The position numbers and the translations under genes are program-made. Positions 41,025 to 45,498 of a stretch of 45,498 nucleotides of DNA are shown here, piece after piece (positions within the stretch are counted from its first letter, which is position 1; each line of letters starts with the position of its first letter). The stretch covers positions 1 to 45,498 of the forward strand of contig CAYQCE010000025.1 in NCBI GenBank assembly GCA_964415885.1, written 5' to 3'. The notes under the pieces are model-generated. The model did not search any database and was not told where the DNA came from. It saw only the letters and a program-made list of their open reading frames with translations. This stretch comes from CAYQCE01 sp964415885 (GTDB lineage Bacteria; Zixibacteria; MSB-5A5; JAABVY01; JAHJOQ01).

Positions 41025-41372
41025 CCTCCGATCAGTTCTTTCTCGCACGGTGAACTGATGCGCGCTGCAATTGTGAATTGTATCCTGAAGAGGACGGCGT
41101 TTCTTTTTCTTGATGAACCGACCACACATCTCGATATCGAATCAATAGAGATGTTGGAGCAGATCCTCGGTGGATACGCCGGCGGATTTCTTTCGATCAG
41201 TCACGACCGCGCGTTCGTATTCAATGTCACAGACAAGCTGTACGCGATTGAAGACGGGTATCTCAAACTGGTAGAAGCGCGTATAAATACGAGGATAAGC
41301 TTTCAGCGAGTTTCAGAAGCGGACCGAGTCAGAACGATGGCGGAGCTACAGTGCACTGCCCGAGCAGCTTGA
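41025..41372 (+). pseudogene. Remnant of an ABC-F-type ATPase (C-terminal half only)
   Basis: From an in-frame stop (41022-41024) the frame reads SSFSHGELMRAAIVNCIL, a decayed LSGGE signature, then Walker B AFLFLDEPTTHLDIESIEML, switch SISHDRAFVFNVTDKLYAIEDG and a LKLVEA end. No Walker A or first ABC half lies upstream in 40898-41024. This is the pattern of ABC-F (Uup/EttA-like) proteins. The homology stops near 41290; the remaining frame is unrelated and overlaps the convergent PilZ gene. It could still be translated from ATG 41058, but without a P-loop it cannot hydrolyse ATP. Confidence 0.75.
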
Positions 41373-41682
41373 TTATTATCTGCCGATCGGCATCCGCGAT
41401 ATTCGTAAACTTCAGCCCGATGTCGTACTTCCCGGTCTTCGAATTCCGCTGACACCAGCGAACTTCGGCGTCAAAATGAGCGCAATCCCGGCTGAACTGC
41501 TTGCTGGAAACAGATAGTTTGAAATTCAATTTATGGTCCTGCTCAATTGCACAGTCGGAGATGATCTGGATCCCCTCAATTGACATATTCTTCACTCGGC
41601 CCACCGGCGCACCTGAATCGCGATCACAGACAGAAAGTATATCCTCGGTCTGGCCGCGAAGCTGGATTCTCTTCTCCTCCAT
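41329..41682 (-). CDS. PilZ-domain protein
   Basis: A 117-residue single-domain protein. The fold of c-di-GMP-binding PilZ domains is recognisable: an N-terminal basic segment EEKRIQLRGQ, the strand VGRVKNMSIEGIQIISD (D/NxSxxG motif), the strand FDAEVRWCQ and the closing YDIGLKFTNI. The usual RxxxR pair is present only loosely (KRIQLR). It may act as a c-di-GMP effector, but ligand binding is uncertain. AGGAGAAAGG lies just before ATG 41682. It lies alone among decayed genes and its 3' end overlaps the ABC-F remnant on the other strand by 44 bases. Confidence 0.78.
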   Translation of the reverse strand: MEEKRIQLRGQTEDILSVCDRDSGAPVGRVKNMSIEGIQIISDCAIEQDHKLNFKLSVSSKQFSRDCAHFDAEVRWCQRNSKTGKYDIGLKFTNIADADRQIIIKLLGQCTVAPPSF

Positions 41683-41864
41683 AGACCTTTCTCCTGAATC
41701 GATGATGCATTCGTATCGTTCATCTGCCTTATTATTCTATCGGGCGTATCGACGTCTTTTTTCACCCGAAGCAACCTGCTTCTCAGAGCTTCTAACTGGA
41801 TAGATCGGTACAACTTATCCATCATTCTTGATGCGAATTCTACGCGCGAGTCGTGAATTACAAT

Positions 41865-42113
41865 ATGATCCTGTCAAAGGTAACATTCGACAAAGCTGCT
41901 CTGAGGCGGCAATAACGTTCAGATGCGGAGGCTATCGCGTCATATATGAACAACCAAGCTGTTCAAGAGTATCTCGGGATAAAGATCAGTCCGTACAGTG
42001 TCGATGACGCCCGAAATTGGATCAACTTCACGCAACGCACAACCCGCCGGGATGACGAATATCACTTCGGGATTCAGCCGCCGTCGCAGTCTGAGGCAGT
42101 AGACTGCAGATGA
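41865..42113 (+). pseudogene. Remnant of a GNAT-family (RimJ/RimL-like) N-acetyltransferase
   Basis: The frame starts MILSKVTFDKAALRRQ, hits an in-frame TAA (41913-41915), then continues RSDAEAIASYMNNQAVQEYL followed by GIKISPYSVDDARNWI. This is the typical first helix pair of RimJ-type acetyltransferases (SDAE-IA-YMNN-V--YLG). It ends at TGA 42113 after YHFGIQPPSQSE, so the acetyl-CoA-binding half is missing. Both the stop and the truncation indicate a decayed gene. Too short to be caught by length filters. Confidence 0.65.
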
Positions 42114-42196
42114 GTCATGGCGAGATAACTATATCTATAAGCTCCTCGACCGGGAGTGGATAGACGGCAGCCGCGCCGACAGCGCACAGCCTTGAC

Positions 42197-43582
42197 TTAC
42201 CGCATGTACCTCGACAGAAACTCCTCCGTCTCCGGCAGTCCTCCCTGCAGTATGACATAAGCATTGTGTGGCTCGCCGTCGGTGATCTCCCGGTTTATCG
42301 GAGTCATCATAATCTCCTTGACCTTCTCGAGATCGTTCGTGTGACCGAGCGCCCAGCACAGCTTAACATACGCCGCCTCGGGGAGCATATTACCCGCCGG
42401 CACGATTCCGGCATCGAGCAGATCGCGACCGGTGTCATACACAAACATCTGGACGAATCCCCACAAAGTCTGCACGGTCATATAGACAGCTATCCCCTTC
42501 TTGACCGCTTTGCGGAGCGGCTCATACAGCGGCTTGTTTACATGCCCCAGTCCGGTGCCGGCTATAACTATACCTTTGTAGTCGTTGTCGATCAGTGATT
42601 CGATTATATCCGGCTTCATATTGGGGTAGTAGTAGACGATGGATACCTTCTCCTCAAACGCAGTATCTATCTTCACGTCGCGGTCTTTGCGACGATGTTT
42701 GTAGTCGTCGCGGATCGGACGGACGTTATCCGGAGTGCAAGTAGCTATCGGGATATCTCCGAGCGTGCGGAATGTGCTGCGGTAAGATGAGTGCATCTTG
42801 CGCACGCGCGTACCGCAGTGGAGCAGATTATACTGATCCGATGTCGGACCGAACATGCAAACGAGAACCTCCGCTATATCACCGTATGCCGCCGCGTATG
42901 TCGCGCAGCGAAGATTAAAGGCGGCATCGGAAGACGGCCGGTCCGATGATCGTTGCGATCCGACCATTACGACCGGTACGGGCGAATCCTGCACCATAAA
43001 CGAAAGCGCGGCGGATGTATGATGCATCGTATCTGTGCCGTGACCGATCACTATGCCATCGACACCGTTTTTGATTTCCTCGCCGATAGCCTTCGCGGTC
43101 GCAATCCACTGCTCAGGTCCCATATTCTCGGAAAACACGCCGAACAGCTTCTCGGTCTTGAGATTGCAGGTGTCCGCGAGCTCCGGCACCGCCCCATACA
43201 GCTCACCCGGCGTGAAGGCCGGGATCACAGCGCCGGTTCGGTAGTCGAGCCGGGAGGCAATCGTGCCGCCGGTACCGAGGAGGGTAACATTGGGCTTATC
43301 GGGGCTGGTCGGGAATTCCGATTCGGGTATCTTGTAATGGGCTTCCTTGTATCCGAGCTCCTTTACGGAAACTATCGAGTCCACTCCGACACCGACATTG
43401 TAGCCGTTGTGCATCTTGAGCACTATGTGCTTGTCATCGGCGGTCTCGGACCTCGGAAGAATCACGCCGGTAAATTTGCCCTTGGTGGTGGTTATCTCGA
43501 CATCGCCCCAAACACGCGCGCCGGTCTCTTTCATCTTGGAGAGTGCGGCGCCCTTGTATCCTCTATATGCATCCGAACCCAA
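42197..43582 (-). CDS. gatD: Glu-tRNA(Gln) amidotransferase subunit D (archaeal-type GatD)
   Basis: A 461-residue protein. The N-terminal GatD-specific domain (about 20-85) shows FTGVILPRSETADDKHIVLKM and GYNVGV. The asparaginase-like domain follows with the two catalytic Thr sites T107 (LLGTGGTIAS) and T183/D184 (IGHGTDTMHHTSAALSF). The C-terminal asparaginase lobe has GIVIAGTGLGHV and MTVQTLWGFVQMFVYDTGRDL. GatD frees ammonia from Gln or Asn for GatE, which amidates Glu-tRNA(Gln); the GatDE system is characteristic of archaea. No gatE is in the window, so a stand-alone asparaginase role cannot be excluded. TTG 43582 has AGGAG 9 bases upstream. Confidence 0.88.
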   Translation of the reverse strand: MGSDAYRGYKGAALSKMKETGARVWGDVEITTTKGKFTGVILPRSETADDKHIVLKMHNGYNVGVGVDSIVSVKELGYKEAHYKIPESEFPTSPDKPNVTLLGTGGTIASRLDYRTGAVIPAFTPGELYGAVPELADTCNLKTEKLFGVFSENMGPEQWIATAKAIGEEIKNGVDGIVIGHGTDTMHHTSAALSFMVQDSPVPVVMVGSQRSSDRPSSDAAFNLRCATYAAAYGDIAEVLVCMFGPTSDQYNLLHCGTRVRKMHSSYRSTFRTLGDIPIATCTPDNVRPIRDDYKHRRKDRDVKIDTAFEEKVSIVYYYPNMKPDIIESLIDNDYKGIVIAGTGLGHVNKPLYEPLRKAVKKGIAVYMTVQTLWGFVQMFVYDTGRDLLDAGIVPAGNMLPEAAYVKLCWALGHTNDLEKVKEIMMTPINREITDGEPHNAYVILQGGLPETEEFLSRYMR

Positions 43583-43690
43583 CTATCTCATCTCCTTCCT
43601 GATAGGTACCATGCAGCGGAAAATAGGCGCAAAACGCCTCATTGCAAGCGATTTCGTGGACAATGTTATTGGAGGGGAAGGGGGCAAATT

Positions 43691-43720
43691 GAAAGGCCGC
43701 CGGATTAACGGCGGCCTTTC
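43691..43720 (-). terminator. Terminator after the PorV/PorQ-like gene
   Basis: A perfect 12-bp stem (GAAAGGCCGCCG with CGGCGGCCTTTC) encloses GATTAA/TTAATC. It lies 27 bases after the PorV-like stop on the minus strand and is followed there by AATTTG, a weak T-tract. Confidence 0.7.
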
Positions 43721-43746
43721 GCAGAGGTCATCCTGGGTACGAACCC

Positions 43747-44766
43747 TTAGAATGAGAACTTTGCAGTGAAGTACTGGTTGTCATCGAAATACTCGGTCTG
43801 AACCCAGGTATAGTCGATGGTGATGGCACTCTGCCCCCACGAGTACTTCAGTCCTCCTCCGAGTGTGGCGCCGTACATATAGCTGTCCTGATTGGACCCG
43901 ACATATCCGCCCCTCAGGAAGAACATATCGTTGTACGAGTATTCGATACCACCGCGAAGTTCATCCTCGGAGAAGTTATTCGACTGGAACGACCCGACGA
44001 GAACCGCTCGATTGAGATCCTGATTAACCAGGTCCCAGGCAGCACCAAGTTGCACATACGCAGGCAGTTCGAAGTCGGAGCTGACTGTGCGTGCAGTCTT
44101 CGGCTGCGTCCCGGGCTCAGCACCGGGAACCGTGAAGTCATCACCGAAGCCCTCTCCGTCAAAACCCATCTTCGGACCGTAGTTCTTAACCGCGATACCG
44201 AATTTGAGTCCGTTCCAGAGCGTGTTGTAGATAAATCCAAAGTCAAATGACAAACCGTTGGCCGAGACCTGCTCGACCGACTGGCTGACAAGATGCCCCG
44301 ACACGCCAAACGACACACGATCCGTGAATATTCTCGAGTAGGTTGCGCCCACTATCGAGAAGGTCGGGCTGTATGTTGCTCCGCTTGTGTTGAATGCATC
44401 CTCAACTGTAGTCAACGGTATGTCACCGTATGAGATAACCTTGGCATGCAGACCCAGAGCACCGAAGTCCTCGAGATTGGTCATTACGCCAAAGTAGTTG
44501 ACATTGATGTCGGCGAAATACTCGATATGAGTGAACATCGCCTCCGTCCCCTCGCGGTGAGCCACGCCCGCAGGATTCCAGTACAGAGCCTCGGCACCCC
44601 GCACGTCGGCAATATTGGCTCCGGCCATTGCAGAAGCCCGACCGCCGACAGGAATGCGCAACTCCTGAGCACCTGCCGTTCCGATACGCTGGGAATCACC
44701 GGCATAGAGGCTCGAAGCAGCCACGAGGAGGACTATGGAAACTATGAATAGATGTTTCATCTTCAT
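43747..44766 (-). CDS. PorV/PorQ-family outer-membrane protein
   Basis: A 339-residue outer-membrane β-barrel of the PorV/PorQ (UPF0164) group. It has a signal peptide (HLFIVSIVLLVAASSLYA) and then the family start: LRIPVGGRASAMAGANIADV with the EALYWNPAG motif. Alternating strands run to a terminal aromatic (YFTAKFSF). In Bacteroidetes-type organisms PorV carries secreted T9SS cargo to the attachment complex. The sorting-domain proteins in this window, including the gene directly upstream, are its plausible clients. The third start of the ATG series, at 44766, is preferred because GGAGG lies 7 bases upstream. It follows the upstream gene by 14 bases. Confidence 0.88.
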   Translation of the reverse strand: MKMKHLFIVSIVLLVAASSLYAGDSQRIGTAGAQELRIPVGGRASAMAGANIADVRGAEALYWNPAGVAHREGTEAMFTHIEYFADINVNYFGVMTNLEDFGALGLHAKVISYGDIPLTTVEDAFNTSGATYSPTFSIVGATYSRIFTDRVSFGVSGHLVSQSVEQVSANGLSFDFGFIYNTLWNGLKFGIAVKNYGPKMGFDGEGFGDDFTVPGAEPGTQPKTARTVSSDFELPAYVQLGAAWDLVNQDLNRAVLVGSFQSNNFSEDELRGGIEYSYNDMFFLRGGYVGSNQDSYMYGATLGGGLKYSWGQSAITIDYTWVQTEYFDDNQYFTAKFSF

Positions 44767-44780
44767 CATTCTCCCTCCCA

Positions 44781-45498
44781 TTAATAGGTGTTGAGCTGTT
44801 CGACCTCAGTAAAGACGGCCATCTTGCCGAATTTCTGACCCAGCTCCGATTCTGCGAGCCAGACATACATACCGGATGCTACCGGCAGCCCTGCCTCGGT
44901 CTTGAGATCCCAAACCAAATCATGTTCCTCACCACCATTGTGAGTGAGTGTTCTCAGAAGGTCACCGGCGACATTGAATATCCTCACGGTTGTGACGACT
45001 CCTGCCGGGAGCTTGCTGAAGTGCAGCTCTCGATCGAACTGGTCGCTTTCGTAAATCGTGTAGTTGTAGTAGGGGTTGGGCCATACGATGATATTCTCCA
45101 TCGTGCGCTCAATCACCGTACCATCATCGGTGCCCAGCAGTTTCGTACGGAAGCTGTAGACATCGTTCGGATCATTTGGCTTGTTTGTCGTGAACTTGAT
45201 AATAGTACCGACTTCCGGATGCTCGGTCGCGCCGGAATAATCATGGATCACGATTCTTCCGATGTGGAAGTCATCGTCCCATGTGTACTCGGCAGTCTCC
45301 GGCATCGGTTCGGAATACGGCTGCTCGACGACGTAGATGCGGTCGCCATAAGACCAGCCGCCGGATTCATCGTCATCGATTACCATGAAATAGACCTGCA
45401 CATCATCGCTCTCGTCATCTGGAGTTCCCGGACCGATGTTCCAAACCTCAAACGGTGCGCGATGGTCATACAGTCCATCTGTCAGGTAGTTATAGTAC
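44781..45498 (-). CDS. Secreted protein with C-terminal sorting domain, 5' end outside the window
   Basis: The frame is open to the window edge, so at least 238 C-terminal residues of a longer protein. The visible N-terminal part is acidic and aromatic (VYFMVIDDDESGGWSYGDRI). The C-terminal about 85 residues resemble the type A sorting / FlgD-Ig-like domain (IVWPNPYYNYTIYES ... TTVRIFNVAGDLLRTLTHNG ... VASGMYVWLAES). This implies export across the outer membrane. It is co-transcribed with the PorV/PorQ-like gene (14 bases downstream), an arrangement seen repeatedly in FCB-group genomes. The catalytic or binding part is not visible. Confidence 0.8.
   Translation of the reverse strand, partial: YYNYLTDGLYDHRAPFEVWNIGPGTPDDESDDVQVYFMVIDDDESGGWSYGDRIYVVEQPYSEPMPETAEYTWDDDFHIGRIVIHDYSGATEHPEVGTIIKFTTNKPNDPNDVYSFRTKLLGTDDGTVIERTMENIIVWPNPYYNYTIYESDQFDRELHFSKLPAGVVTTVRIFNVAGDLLRTLTHNGGEEHDLVWDLKTEAGLPVASGMYVWLAESELGQKFGKMAVFTEVEQLNTY

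Noticed and set aside
1..45498. tRNA or rRNA genes, insertion sequences, integrase or att-like repeats
   Set aside because: No T-loop/anticodon arrangement, rRNA segment, transposase or recombinase was recognised on either strand.

Overview
The window looks like chromosome of a diderm, probably anaerobic bacterium of the FCB/Zixibacteria type. The basis is indirect: a PorV/PorQ-family outer-membrane protein, secreted proteins with the C-terminal sorting domain used with type IX secretion, dockerin-like and thrombospondin-type-3 repeats on a papain-type protease, TolC/RND efflux genes, and an anaerobe-type cluster of MinD-like ATPases carrying ferredoxin inserts. No rRNA or ribosomal protein gene is present, so the placement is inference. 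Start codons are often TTG or GTG with good Shine-Dalgarno sequences.

Layout. 1-3752 (+): NarL-type response regulator, orphan B12-binding-type radical SAM protein and a GreA-like elongation factor behind an attenuator-like hairpin. 4263-8799 (-): a signalling operon (cytidylate-kinase-like/BON-like/REC fusion, Cache-type histidine kinase, single-domain REC protein, degenerate kinase, second REC protein). 9231-12333 (+): CBS-pair protein and SulP transporter with a large insert, then a 47-codon ORF not seen by length-based callers. 12550-16776 (-): very large secreted subtilase with six PKD domains and a sorting domain. 17076-22057 (-): a cluster resembling the Desulfovibrio orange-protein (Orp) locus: two NifX/NifB-type proteins, DUF5320 and zinc-ribbon proteins, two MinD-type ferredoxin ATPases, and a sigma-54 activator with a Cys-rich PAS domain. 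Three TTGC-N6-GCAA palindromes and a -24/-12 promoter fit into one control circuit. 22285-24510 (+): secreted papain-type protease.

25305-40897 (+) is the most unusual part: seven tightly packed genes encode an ABC ATPase, an ABC permease fused to an M1-peptidase-like ectodomain (no HExxH seen) and a golvesin-like C-terminal domain, a TolC-family protein, a lipoprotein adaptor, an RND pump, a second RND pump fused through about six extra membrane segments to a complete ABC ATPase, and an ABC-2 permease. This looks like an envelope machine joining proton-driven RND and ATP-driven ABC modules; its substrate is unknown.

40898-42196 is a decayed zone with remnants of an ABC-F ATPase and a GNAT acetyltransferase around an intact PilZ protein. 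42197-43582 (-) is an archaeal-type gatD. 43747-45498 (-) is the PorV/PorQ-like gene behind a secreted protein cut by the window edge.
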